From Phytophthora sp. 'mugwort' (taxonomy: Eukaryota > Oomycota > Peronosporomycetes > Peronosporales > Peronosporaceae): a stretch of DNA of 64,000 bases. Shown here piece by piece: positions 52,576 through 63,271 of the stretch. The DNA is taken from assembly GCA_033558025.1 (NCBI GenBank), contig JAUCEF010000007.1, forward strand, positions 124,001-188,000, given 5' to 3'. A model generated the notes under the pieces. It was not told the origin of the DNA. It did not search any database and saw only the letters and a program-made list of their open reading frames with translations. Each line of letters opens with the position of its first letter. Positions within the stretch are counted from its first letter, which is position 1. Position numbers and translations under genes: made by a program.

Positions 52576-52790
52576 AATGGAAAGTCTAATTGGCGCTCTT
52601 GACCTTGGTCTTCCGCTTGCGCTTCTTGGAGATATCCTTGCTCGATGCGGGTTCCGCTTCCTTTTCCTTCTCAGTCCCGATCTTGGCACGCTTGTCCTCG
52701 AGTATCTGAATTTTGTCAGCCTTCTTGCCCAGGCCGTATTACATGCGGCCATACAGACGCTTCGACTTCTTCGACTACTACAACGTACTA
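52576..52790 (-). pseudogene. Lys-rich C-terminal fragment resembling a nucleolar protein (Pescadillo-like)
   Basis: The minus strand reads SKKSKRLYGRM, stop TAA, YGLGKKADKIQILEDKRAKI, then an acidic stretch and a final KKRKRKTKVKSAN with TAG. AAG-rich codon use is like that of host genes such as NOP56 and unlike the AT-rich element around it. The pattern of a basic LY..M..G..KK helix and Lys-rich end resembles the C-terminus of Pescadillo/NOP7. A possible splice acceptor precedes it. It looks like a copied last exon of a host gene carried into the element. Confidence 0.4.
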
Positions 52791-53340
52791 GTAGTATGTT
52801 TCTTGAAAGCTAAGATGCATACACTTATCGTTAGCGATTCATACTGCACGTAGTATCATTTTTGTAGTACTTTAGTGTGTTCCTTGTCAGCTATGCCAGC
52901 ACACACATACTATGTTGGCGTTTTTTCTACGCCAACGATTACTTCCAATTGGCGTTAACATTTACGATTTACTACCGTTGTACGGAAGTTGAAGGCTGCA
53001 TCTAGATTCATCAACTTGATTCTGCTTACTTCCTGATGATCCATAACTTTCGCCGTAGCTACCAAGCTCACGGTCTTTTCGTAAGCAGTTCTGGCACATT
53101 CTTATGGGTTGGTGTCTATATATCAAGTCAGATATTTTCAAAAAATCTAAAAGATAGGGGAAGTAATATACTTGGGTTAGCTACAGAGGATGTCTCTATC
53201 AAATTTATTACAAGCTAATTATGTCTCATTTTTTTGCGTTAATCAATACTCCTTTTCAAGTGTCGACTTCCTACTCTTATTAACTAATCTGAGATTATCT
53301 TGCAGCTCCCAGGAATCAGGTTCATTCCCAAGCCATCGCA

Positions 53341-54005
53341 CTAAGTATTTGAGCTTACCAGTTTGCATCTTCGGTGATCCAAGATCTTCACAGCGTCAAG
53401 GATATCTCCTCGATTGATTGTAGCATCAGTTGTCTCTGATTGAATCTTTTTGAGGTCATTTGAAGCCTTGTAAAGCGTATGCCCATTTTTCGAGCGGATT
53501 TGGACTTGATAACCGTCAATCCCTACCACTGAATATACAGCCTTGCTCCAACGTGCAGCCTCCTTGCCAAACGTTCCCTTCTCTAGTGGATAGAGCACAT
53601 TGGCCCCAACGCTGAACTCGTTCTCAATTTTATCAGCTTCACCTCGGTTATGAGTCAGATCTGCCTCCATTACTTGGCCTTTAGCTTCATTTGGCGTCAT
53701 TCCAATCGATCGATGAACAGTGCTGTTGTAGTTGGCAATAACGTCGCTGATTAGCTTTTGTGTAATCCGCTTAGGCGATGGAGGGGGTGAAACCCCGGTC
53801 AGGCAAATCTTGGTTAGTCTCTGCTTTATAGTTCGGTTGAATCTTTCAAATTTGCCCATAGTCCCATGATCACCGGGCTCGTTGTTAAAGTCGTCAATCT
53901 CTTTGGTAAAACAAAAATTCTTGAGCTTGCGCATTCATGAACTCACTACCGTTATCGCTCGTTAAAATATCGACTTTGTGGAGTCGAACAAACGCTTTGA
54001 GGGCT
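53341..54005 (-). pseudogene. Maverick DDE integrase (retroviral-type), frameshifted and 5' truncated
   Basis: The minus strand shows AFVRLHKVDILTSDNGSEF (second catalytic Asp in TSDNGSEF), then a one-base frameshift near 53925. The rest reads HGTMGKFERFNRTIKQRL (catalytic Glu), VIANYNSTVHRSIGMTPNEA and a C-terminal beta-rich region (RWSKAVYSVVGIDGYQVQIR) like an integrase C-terminal or chromo-like domain. The first catalytic Asp and the zinc-binding N-terminus are missing. Directly upstream is the truncated polymerase, so a deletion joined the two. Confidence 0.7.
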
Positions 54006-54026
54006 GTTCAAACTATAGTCGCAGTC

Positions 54027-56007
54027 TTACTCACCAAAATCTATGCGTAACCGGTGCGGTTTGGGAGGGATGCTTGTCTCGTTGAGCACCTCGAAAGCTT
54101 TATTGGGTTCGTATGGAAATAGACCCTTGCCGAGACTGCAGAGACATTGAATCCTGTTATCACACTTGCATCCACCCAGATATGTACTAAGATACTCCCT
54201 TATAGCTTGTTCCCGCTGGAACATAATTGCTAATATCAAGCATCTTCATGTCCGAATTAGCAATGCACATGTAGCTTGGATTTTTAATCATAGATTTGAT
54301 GTTCGCCGTACCAATGACGGCAAATAGGTCGCTTTTAATCAAGTTCATATCGTATCTACCAGAGTTGAACCCCAATACTGGTACTTGATCGAATTGTTGC
54401 TTGATATTGCCGTAATCAGACATCTCCTTCCCGAAGGAAATTGTTTTATGGAAATCGAAGAAACTTGCATAAGTGCCATCCTTGATCCAGTTATCATCGT
54501 CATCCATTGCGTACTTTTTCCCAAGCTTTAATCCAGGGATCTTCATACCACTAAAGCCGTGGGCTTTGATGATCTTCTTGAGAAGTAGCTCATACTTTGA
54601 ACATTGTACTGCTGACTCTGCAAGCCGACCTTGCTAATGTAATCAAACATATCTTTTAGCAAAGCTTTCGGATCATTATTTACAAAGCATCTTACTTCCC
54701 CGGAGATACTGTCAGCTACTGATACCGAAACAGGAATGTGTTCATTCCTGAAGACTGTGCTTTCACCGTGCTGGATACATATCGGCTTTAGTGTGGCCTC
54801 AAAATCATACTCGATGAAGTGATCGATGTAATGATCAATATTCTTAATGGACTACTTCGTTACATTTATTGATGGAGTTTTGAGGCGGTCTGTAAATAGT
54901 TGACTTAGCTGGGAAACTTTTAATATTGACAAGCTCACATTGGTTCTTCTTATGGTTGCTAAGCTTGTCAGCGCTAATGAAACCATTTTCACACTTAGGA
55001 CATTGATACTTGCTTTGAAGCATATCGATGCTCTTAATGTACAGAACGTGGTTCTCATGAGATAGAATGGCCATGGATTCAAACTCCTTGTCCGAGCGAT
55101 GAATGCATTCAAAGTTTCCAGAGGAACCATCCATCTTATAAATATTGATAGCGAGCTGGAAACAGTCCTCAACCTCATCGAATTGAAGAAGGTGAATAGG
55201 CTTAAAGCTTTTGAACATACTCAGTGTGTAGTTTATACCCTTAAAAGAACAGTAACGCTTGAATAACTTCTTCACTTGTGATTGGATTCTACGAAGATCC
55301 TTCTTAGGGTCTTGCAGCGAATGCCAAGCAATACAATGGAAGACGCATTTGTTGTTCGTCTTGGGAAAGTTGATGACATGCTTGTTTTCGCGAATGATCT
55401 TAGGAATGACAGCTTCGCTATCACCAAGAGCATGGTTGCGATGGTAGATGACAATCTTAAAACCAGCAATCGCCTAGACCATGTATCCAGAGCTGAGGTA
55501 ATTCAGCTTGTTAGCCAGCTCCATGGACCTGATTTCCGAAATAATTTTCTTTCGAATATCAGCTTTACTATTGACCGCAACAGGAGTATTAAACACGTAG
55601 GTATTACCGAGATTCGGGTGAAAGTACCTGGTTTCATTCTCATCGCTGAGACTAATCAGGTCGTAGCCGAGAGCAACATTCACCTTGAATGCATTGGTTT
55701 GCGTAGAGAGAACGTGCTCAAGCTTGTCGTTGAACACCTATGGCTGGATACCCTCGTATAGATGAGACTCCATATGCTGACCGCTGAAGAAACGATACTT
55801 GGGGTCGGTTTTATAGTCCTTGGATATGTGCTTCGCAAAGTCCTTGATAGAAACCTTGAACTGCTCTGCAATCAACTTTTGATTGCTCGGGCGAGTAATG
55901 TTGCTCACATAGACCAGCTTCCCAGTCTTACCTCGACGATAATCTCTACCCCATCGGATTACATTAATATTTAATCGCTTTAGTCCTTCACGTTCGTAAG
56001 GCAGCAT
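54027..56007 (-). pseudogene. Protein-primed DNA polymerase B, exonuclease half only
   Basis: The minus strand from ATG 56007 (MLPYEREGLKRLNINVIRW) carries the N-terminal region, with TAG stops at 55740-55738 and 55476-55474 that do not change frame. A zinc-finger-like CPKCENGFISADKLSNHKKN lies near 55010. After a shift, YDFEATLKP near 54800 is the Exo I motif (Asp, Glu) and after another shift VLGFNSGRYDMNL near 54350 is Exo II. LDISNYVPAG follows, where family members continue toward the TPR1 and palm. A further break near 54195 leads to GKGLFPYE and then the sequence ends. The DTDS-type polymerase motifs are absent. Confidence 0.7.
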
Positions 56008-56191
56008 ATTTGCTATATATTTGTGGCTATATTATTCTCGTGGGAATGACTTTATAATTATTGGATGTCGTATCAAGATTGACTTTACACTATCATGGTC
56101 CCATAGAAGTTTAAAATTCTAATTAATTAATTTAAATGGTGTAGGTGCCCGTCTATATATGGCTTGACTTTCTATGTGAGAAAAAAACTAA

Positions 56192-56407
56192 TTAATTAGT
56201 TAAGTTCGTTTTCACTCTTAGATTCGCTTTCACTTGGATTAGGTTCGCTTTTAGTTTTTCGCTTGCGAGTCCGAATCTGATCTCTATCTTATCGTCACAC
56301 TCCTTCTGATAGCCTAAGCGAGCTCCACGTGTGCGCTGATAGTAGCACTTTTGCGTCGCCTTGATACGCTCTTTGTTAGTTGAGTATTGCTCAGGAGAGT
56401 ACCTCAT
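56192..56407 (-). CDS. Short basic ORF at the right edge of the Maverick relic
   Basis: 71 residues from a true ATG (MRYSPEQYSTNKERIKATQK). It is Lys/Arg-rich with a repeated helical pattern (KANLIQVKANLRVKTNL). AT-rich composition matches the element. No family recognised. Confidence 0.25.
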   Translation of the reverse strand: MRYSPEQYSTNKERIKATQKCYYQRTRGARLGYQKECDDKIEIRFGLASEKLKANLIQVKANLRVKTNLTN

Positions 56408-56410
56408 CTA

Positions 56411-57370
56411 TATATATTACTAACTTTATATTTGCTAGGATAAAAACTAAAAATTGGAGGCTACAAGAAATTGAATGAATACTAAGGGGTCAGACTTTCT
56501 TGAGGGTCGCGACAGAGACCTTGTACTGCTTAGCTATCAACTTCTAATTGCTTTGGTAACGATGCTCGGTCGCCTCGGACACGAAGTCGAAGCTTGAAAT
56601 ATGGTGTCGGAGCCATCGGGCGTGGTAGGTCTACTCAAATCTAGTGGGCGGAGTTGAGGTAGGACAGCAAATTGCTGTAGCCTGACCCAGGTTTCTGTTT
56701 GCGCGATGCACCGCAAAGCTGGCAGCGGAAGTCACCTTTTCATTGTCGAAAAAGGAACGAGCATATCTCACGGTTGAGAGCCATCTTGTCGAATTCGGAA
56801 GTGAGGAAAGTTGAGCACTTCTGGCATGGTGTATGGGTTCATTCTCTGCTGAAGACACTCAAATTTCTAAACGGTACTTCTCTGTCCCACCAAAGTATGA
56901 TAATTTGATTTTTTCTACGTAGTGCAATGAGTTCTCCAAGCTATGAAACAAGTAGACCCTTATACGAATCCTCTTAATTGGTCTTTGTCGTGTATTTTTC
57001 TATAGTTCTTAACATCAGTCCACAAGAAAATAACATCGAAAACGCACCATCCAATTCGAGGTACAAAGGTTTATTTTCGTAATACTACTCCTAATTAGCA
57101 ATATTAGTTCGGATTTTTACAGCGTACAGCAGCAGATTTTTGGAGCATAAAACTTGCTGCAAATCTCTAAAACGACCGTTCAGAAGTATTATGCTGTGTA
57201 TTGGGACAATATCAATTTTAATTGGGCGACCGATAATAAATCATGTTATTGGGACAATACAATAATAATGGGTTACAGTTATTTTTTCCAAGCGCTACCT
57301 CAGTTTATATCAAGTATATTGTACGTGAAAAGGTCAAATTATGCAGTCGCTTTTTGGATAGGAGGATTCA
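56411..57370. other. TE-derived intergenic region
   Basis: AT-rich, with the BED-finger relic at 56640-56825. The remainder (56870-57370) has no coding signal that I can support. Confidence 0.4.
56640..56825 (-). pseudogene. BED-type zinc finger fragment of a transposon-derived gene
   Basis: The minus strand reads KMALNREICSFLFRQ, stop TGA, then a zinc-finger piece starting FRCQLCGASRKQKPGSGYSN and ending YLNSAH, followed by TAG. The C-x2-C...L..H spacing and the GSGYSNL phrase match BED fingers of hAT-like elements and their host-domesticated relatives. It has an in-frame stop and no transposase domain, so it is a relic. Confidence 0.5.
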
Positions 57371-57372
57371 GA

Positions 57373-59410
57373 CTATAAGACGATGACATCTCTTCCTACT
57401 CCGTACGCAATCGCTTTCGAAAGTTGTACGGTGGAGGGGGCGACAACGCTTTGACAGACACGTTGTTCATCAGGCCATCGGCTGCGGTGACAAATGCAGC
57501 TTCGGCGTAATAGCCCACAAATACTCGGCACGTCTTTCTCGCTGCTAAAACTTCGGGTGGTGGCTTCAAGACAAACGTTTCGCACGATTTAGAATCCGGA
57601 CAAACAGCAATATAGATTGTTGGGTCGGTATCTCCAGCATCCTTCACATCGTCTGGAAAAAAATCGCGCTCATCTTTTGCAACTGCTTGCCATCAATATC
57701 ATGATGTGCTGCGACGGTAATCTGAAGATAAGTGACATTGCTCTTCTTGCCGGAGGCAGACTCAAGCTTCACAATGCTATCAATGTTCGGAAAATCATGA
57801 CACGCAGGAAACCGGTACGTGAGCTTTTCATCATTTCTCCAACCCACCAAATGGTTCTTATAATCGCTTGCCCTTCCGCAGCAAATTGCACCGTCATTCC
57901 TCAAGCCCACTTGTTTCACTTCGAAATGCCGCGGCTCGTTTGGTTTCCTTCTTTCTGGCGGATCATATTCTGACATGTAGAGTTTCAACGTGTTGTCGTC
58001 AGCCAGGTGATGAAGATAGATCTCGAAAACGCTTCCAGCGAGTGATCCGTGTCCAGCACTTTTCGCCCACGTGTAAATCCGAAACAGCGCATCCGACTTA
58101 AGCCCCACTGACAGAGCAAGAACAGCATACTCCGAGTCAATAACCTGTTCTCAATACCGCCTAGCAGTAAACTGATTTGTGTTATTCGTATCTTTGACGA
58201 ATGTATGGCGCACACGATTAACATGTGATCTCCCCGTCAACGCACTGGACTTGTTGGATAGCAGGTTCGAGACATCATCTACACCACTGATCGCATCATC
58301 AATGCGTTGCGTATGTCCTCCGATGTAGCGAGTGTAAACGCACGCACGCTTCCGCCAGAGTAGTAGAAACGTTCTTCCATATCATCAGTGGTAAACTTGT
58401 ATATGAGGCCTCCCATCAACCAGAGGTCCTTCCTTGACCAACAAGGCAACAGACAGCAGTACGCATCAATTCGTTCTTGGGACTTCAGATCCACTTGTTG
58501 CAATGTTGCCAGTATCTTGAACGTCCGCATACCTTCCGGAATATCTTGGTACCGAAATCCATCCAACAACAGCCACACATTGGAAACACCGTGCTGTCTT
58601 CGCAACACTCGTAGATTATATGTCTGGCTTCCGATTCTTCGCACGAAAACACTGAAAAATATACGAGTTTGTCACCTTCGTATCCCAGATAGAACAGGCA
58701 CTTTTCTTCCTCAAATTTGGTCAATCGTCGGTACACCAGCACATTCTTCTTGCGCTTGAAAACGAGATGAAAGGCCATCACGCACAGCAGCGTCGACTTG
58801 CCGATACCCGGTGATCCCATGGGGATACTCTTCTTGTTTGCGTGCACATTAATGTGGTCGCGAGTAAATTCTCGAAACCATCCATCCACCATCAATGACA
58901 CGACTTGCTTGTCTTCCATTCGCCAAAAGATCCTTCTGGTGTTGGTGCATCCGCCCAAGCTGCTCATAAACCTCCAGATCAAAGGAATTTCGTGCAGCGT
59001 CGACGCCCATTCAGTCAGTGAGATACATTCCTCCGCGTACTTGTCCGGCTCGTTTAGGACAGTGGTGCTTGGAATTACAATTAATTCGACCACTGATGCC
59101 ACAGTGCGAGGAACAAGATGCTGCGTCGGCACTTCCACCATGAGCGTGGCTTGCACGTCAAGATCATTCAACGAGATCTCGGATCCAAAGGGTGGCCATC
59201 CTTGTCGTTACACACTGCTCTATTAGCGTAGACTCGCAGGTCCGCTGCAATCGCATTTGAGGATAGAATGGACTTGACTTCGTGCAAGACTGCCTTGCAG
59301 AGATCATCAATATCACTGACACCATCAGATGACACGGGTGCTGTCTGGGTATCCGCGTACGCGCTGCGAGTTGCTGCATCCACTAGCTGGAACCACACTT
59401 TTCGCGCCAT
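57373..59410 (-). pseudogene. Crinkler (CRN) family effector with P-loop NTPase domain, broken
   Basis: The minus strand starts at ATG 59410 with MARKVWFQLVDAATRSAYAD, the Crinkler N-terminal (SSCRP-CRN, ubiquitin-like) domain. This is followed by a DWL-like region ending near LMVEVP, then a P-loop (GSPGIGKSTLL) near 58815 and the CRN NTPase-type continuation (VWLLLDGF, QVDLKSQERIDAYCCLLPCW). The gene is disrupted: a frameshift near 59165, another near 58620, an in-frame TGA at 58153-58151 and a further TGA near 57645. CRNs enter host plant cells and act in the nucleus in pathogenic oomycetes; this copy cannot be translated as one protein. Flanking relics place it in a TE-rich, effector-type island. 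Confidence 0.72.
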
Positions 59411-59684
59411 CTCTTTTTCTTAGAGAGAAGTGAGGGAGAGAATTCTGTCAGTGGGAAACAATGGTGTGGTCCACATCGATTGCAGGACAGTAATGAAGGT
59501 TTAACCTTCTCAGACCTGGTTAATATGCTTTGGATGACTCCTAACGCTCTGAGGCTATCGATTGGTTGTCTGGTTAGAAACAGCAGCTGGCTATTAAAAA
59601 CTATTAAACCTACTCTCCTTGTAAAAAAAATATTAAGAAAAAAAACTGCCGGCATAATGTGTCAGTATATACTACTAACATGAC
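59411..59684. other. Intergenic, CRN upstream region
   Basis: AT-rich region upstream of the CRN relic with A-rich runs at 59621-59643. Nothing else seen. Confidence 0.4.
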
Positions 59685-59870
59685 AAGTCACTTCAAGTGA
59701 TCCGCTTGACGCGCAATGTCAGACACGTCTCAGTCCGAGCACCACCGTCGATAAAGCCCTTCCTGCCCTCCACCAAAAGGTGGAGTCATCTACAGTATTA
59801 TAGCGACGTGCGACAGCCTCACATCTGGCCTCCTTGTCAGCATACCCAACAAAACAATGGACCTTAAGTC
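59685..59870 (-). pseudogene. Short coding relic
   Basis: The minus strand reads KVHCFVGYADKEARCEAVAR, then YNTVDDSTFWWRAGRA, then after a one-base shift a further ~20 residues to a TGA at about 59697-59695. Its composition and frame look like a true exon, but I cannot name the family. Confidence 0.35.
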
Positions 59871-60382
59871 TAAGGGGAAACGTCTAATTGCGCAATAAGG
59901 GATCGAGCTTTAAAAAAAAACAATCCGCAGGGATTGAGCTAATCACCGCATGGCCAGCTCCACCCAATACTGTCTCCGGTGGCTCGATTGCTTGCTCAGG
60001 CTGACGAGCGCGGCACGAGAGGCAACTTGTGTCCGACCCGTGCTATTGCGATGGGCTGGCCCGGCGGATTTTGGCAACTTAAGCCGCATTTCTATTTTCT
60101 CACTCGTTTGTCGAAACTTAAGCGAAGGGAGGGGTGACAGGCAATGGTAATGTGTCAATCTACCATATAAATATACTGACTGCCTGACCTCCGTTCATCC
60201 TGTGATGCAATCAACAGTTATGGTACTCAAATGAGACTTAAGTTGCCAAGCGACTTGTTTCATTCACGGTGTCGCATGGAATAAAAAACAGTTTCTGCTT
60301 GGGAACCTGGGGTGGGGGTGCGTCAGCGCAGCGTCGCCCAGGGCTCATTCCTCGACTTCATTCCCAGCAACCAAGCACCAAG
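59871..60382. other. Upstream region of LDHD
   Basis: Contains A-run tracts, including one near 59910, and the promoter of the D-lactate dehydrogenase gene. No gene supported. Confidence 0.4.
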
Positions 60383-61943
60383 ATGTGGAGCCGTCTCGTC
60401 GCCAAGTCCGCGCGCCTCAGCGCTGCGCGTTCGTCCCTTTTGCTGAGCCATCAGGGCCGCCTTATGAGTACGCGCCGCGTGCCGTCCGAGGAGACGCTCT
60501 CGGCGCTTAAGGCGCTACTGGGCGACCGCCTCTCGACCGCCACGTCCGTTCTTGAGGTATGTTCACCGTAGAATCTCTTATACACGCGCAATTATCCGGA
60601 CTTATCGAACTAATCGTCGCTATTATCATATCTTGCAGCAACACGGAACGGATGAGTCGTACCACGCGGTGGCTCCACCTGACGCCGTCGCTTTCGTGGA
60701 GTCCACGGAGGAGGTGGCTGAGGTCGTAAAGATCTGCGCGGCCGCCGGCACGCCTGTAATCCCTTTCGGCGCCGGATCCTCGCTCGAGGGCCACATATCC
60801 GCTACCGAGGGTGGTGTGTCCATCGACCTCACGGGTATGAACAACATTCTGAGCGTCGAGCCTGAGAACATGAGCTGCAAGGTACAGGCCGGTGTCACCC
60901 GCGAGCAGCTAAACGTGGATCTCCGTGCCACGGGCCTTATGTTCACCGTGGACCCGGGTGCTAACGCCACCCTTGGTGGCATGATCTCCACTAACGCCTC
61001 GGGCACCACGACGGTGCGCTATGGCAACATGAAGACCAACGTCATGTCGCTGACGGCTGTCATGCCCGACGGACGCATCATCAAGACGGGCTCGAAGACC
61101 CGCAAGTCTTCGGCTGGCTACGACCTCACACGCTTGCTTATTGGCTCGGAAGGAACACTCGGTATCGTCACGGAGGCTGAGTTACGTCTGTTCGGTATTC
61201 CCGAGGCAGAGAAGACGATGATCTGCCAGTTCGACTCGATTCAGAACGCTGTCGACACGTGCGCCACGGTTATGCAGATGGGAATCCCTGTGGCCCGCAT
61301 GGAGCTGATGGACGAGAACGCCGTGGAGGCCATTAACAAGTACTCGAAGCTTGAGACCCCCGTGCGGCCGTCGCTGCTCATTGAGCACCACGGTTCGCCC
61401 GGCGAGGTGGAGGAACAGAGTGCCGTTGTGGTGGAGATTGCTAATGACTTTGAGGCGAAGGACATCGAACTAGCTACGAACGCCGAGGATCGCAAAAAAC
61501 TCTGGTGCGGCCGCCACGCTGCCTGGTACGCTACTATGAGCCAGATGCCCGGCAGCCGCGGTCTGTCCACGGATGTCGCCGTGCCATTCTCCCGTCTGAC
61601 AGACGTCATCGTGGAGACGCAAGCCGACTTGAAGGAGTCCGGCCTATTCGGCACCATCGTTGGACACGTCGGCGACGGTAACTTCCATGTTATGCTGCCT
61701 TTCTACCAGGATGACGCCGAGCTGATGCAGAAGGTGCGCGACTTCTCTGACCGTCTCGTGCACCGCTCGATTGAGTACGAGGGCACATGCACTGGCGAGC
61801 ACGGTATTGGTAACGGCAAGATGGGCTACCTGTCAAAGGAGCACGGCGATAGTGTGGAAGTTATGCACACGATTAAGAAGGCGCTGGACCCCAAAAACAT
61901 CATGAACCCCGGCAAGATTTTCTACGGCGATGTCAAGCACTAA
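60383..61943 (+). CDS. LDHD: Mitochondrial FAD-linked D-lactate dehydrogenase (cytochrome c-type)
   Basis: Two exons (60383-60556, 60639-61943), 492 residues. The N-terminus is Arg/Ser-rich with no acids (MWSRLVAKSARLSAARSSLL), a mitochondrial presequence. FAD-binding PCMH motifs are seen: VIPFGAGSSLEGHIS, TVDPGANATLGGMISTNASG and GYDLTRLLIGSEGTLGIVTE. The substrate cap ends with the conserved HVGDGNFHVMLPF, CTGEHGIGNGK and ALDPKNIMNPGKIFY. The enzyme oxidises D-lactate to pyruvate and passes electrons to cytochrome c, linking methylglyoxal detoxification to respiration. It is intact amid TE relics. Confidence 0.94.
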
Positions 61944-62639
61944 GGCTGCCGTATAGATGAAAAGCTAAACCTGGAGGTAGATACGATGGCAGTACCTCAG
62001 CATCGCCAGTTGACTCTTGAAAAGAGCACCAGAGCTCTACAGTACTAATACTATAATGATTGTCACAAACATCATTGTTATCGAGAAGTTGTGCAATGTG
62101 GGCCAAACCCCGTCTCATCACACACCGGAAAGGGGGAGACTTCAACCACGCCATATTTGTTTCTGAATCGCATTGCATTCCCGGCATGTGGCGTCGTCTC
62201 GTAGGCTATAATACGGGTCGTAACTGTGGCATCGCCAGCGAGGAATTAAACTATACAAGTAGACAGCCGCTGTTTGTCGCAACGTAAGTACAGCGGGTCC
62301 GGTAATTCAGCATCCCCCCAGTTTATGTTCCACCAACTTCAACAGCCCAACAACTTGCAAGACGACCACTTTCGTTCTAGTCCATGCGCCTCAAGGCTAC
62401 CGCTCTCTTTGTTATCAATATTCTACTGAAAGCTCGGTTAGCGTGCCTTCATTGGTAGACTAAGATTCCGCCAATCAACGCGAAGCCACGTCGATCGCCA
62501 ATCATTTGTAGATTGGGTGTGGTGACCAGTGTCGTTATCAAACTCATTTTATATTTTGAAGCAATACCGCGTGGATCTAGACGGCAGTACTCTTACGATC
62601 TGCACTGTCGCGTGGTCTCTTAGTGGAAGGAAGGGCTCG
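61944..62639. other. Intergenic region
   Basis: About 700 bp between LDHD and the Tc1/mariner relic. I see no gene. The left part is the LDHD 3' flank. Confidence 0.4.
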
Positions 62640-63117
62640 GCAGCCGTAAGATAAGCAGCCACCTAGATATTCCCCGAGACAGCGTCCGTTCTATCAAAGT
62701 ATTTCAAGAAGCATGGGCACGCAGCCGTGCCTCGACGTAAGGGACGCCCTCGGCTGACCGACACCCGACTTGACCGACGCATCGTTCGTGAAGTCGAGCG
62801 GAACCGTTTCGTGAGTGCGGCTTCCGTTGCTGCTCAAGTCTCTAAGGACATCAATAAGCCGGGCTCCAGCCAGGTTATCCGGGAACCGCATTCACGAAAC
62901 GGGTCTGAATGGAAGATCGACGCGCAAAAAGCCGTTTCTTAGCCGAAGGCACCGCCAGCTTCGGTTAGCTTACGCTAAAAGGTTCAACAACATGCAGCCA
63001 AGCTGGTGGAGCCGGGTGCTTTTCACCGACGGGGATTCAGTCGAGCTCGATTGTGACAAGCCACTGTCACATGGGTGCCACCGCGAGTGCGCGGTGGCTA
63101 ATCAGAGCCCACTATAG
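62640..63117 (+). pseudogene. Tc1/mariner-type transposase fragment, frameshifted
   Basis: Across two frameshifts the plus strand reads a helix-turn-helix start (ISSHLDIPRDSVRSI), then PRRKGRPRLTDTRLDRRIVR and AASVAAQVSKDINKP, typical of the Tc3-type second HTH. It continues RRHRQLRLAYAKRF, then WWSRVLFTDGDSVEL, which contains the first catalytic Asp (FTDGD). The frame stops at 63115. The second Asp and third acidic residue are absent, so the copy is truncated and inactive. Confidence 0.65.
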
Positions 63118-63130
63118 ATTTAATGGTTGG

Positions 63131-63155
63131 GACGGTCTCGAGTGTCGAGACCGTC
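63131..63155. repeat. Perfect 11-bp inverted repeat (hairpin)
   Basis: GACGGTCTCGA at 63131-63141, a 3-nt loop GTG, and its exact complement TCGAGACCGTC at 63145-63155. It sits between the mariner relic and the Gag-like gene. A terminal or LTR-border role is possible. Confidence 0.6.
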
Positions 63156-63271
63156 TCGACAAACAAACCGAGTCAAATTTCCTACCAACTTCCCAACGCG
63201 CTAGTGTAAGCTAGTAACGGCCTCAAGCATGTTACGTCTGGTAGCACTTTGTGATCCGTCCAACGACCAAG

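Larger units (their letters stand above)
48080..56410. mobile_element. Degenerate Maverick/Polinton-like DNA element
   Basis: The block contains, on the plus strand, a fibre-type gene with a C-terminal peptidase S74-like domain. On the minus strand it contains a retroviral-type integrase and the N-terminal half of a protein-primed DNA polymerase B, plus several unassigned frames. That combination (integrase plus protein-primed PolB plus virion-type proteins) defines Mavericks/Polintons. Base use is clearly more AT-rich than in the flanking genes. Every recognisable gene has stops or frameshifts, the polymerase lacks its catalytic half, and no ATPase, protease or capsid gene was recognised. 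Terminal repeats and target duplications were not found, so both borders are approximate. Confidence 0.7.
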
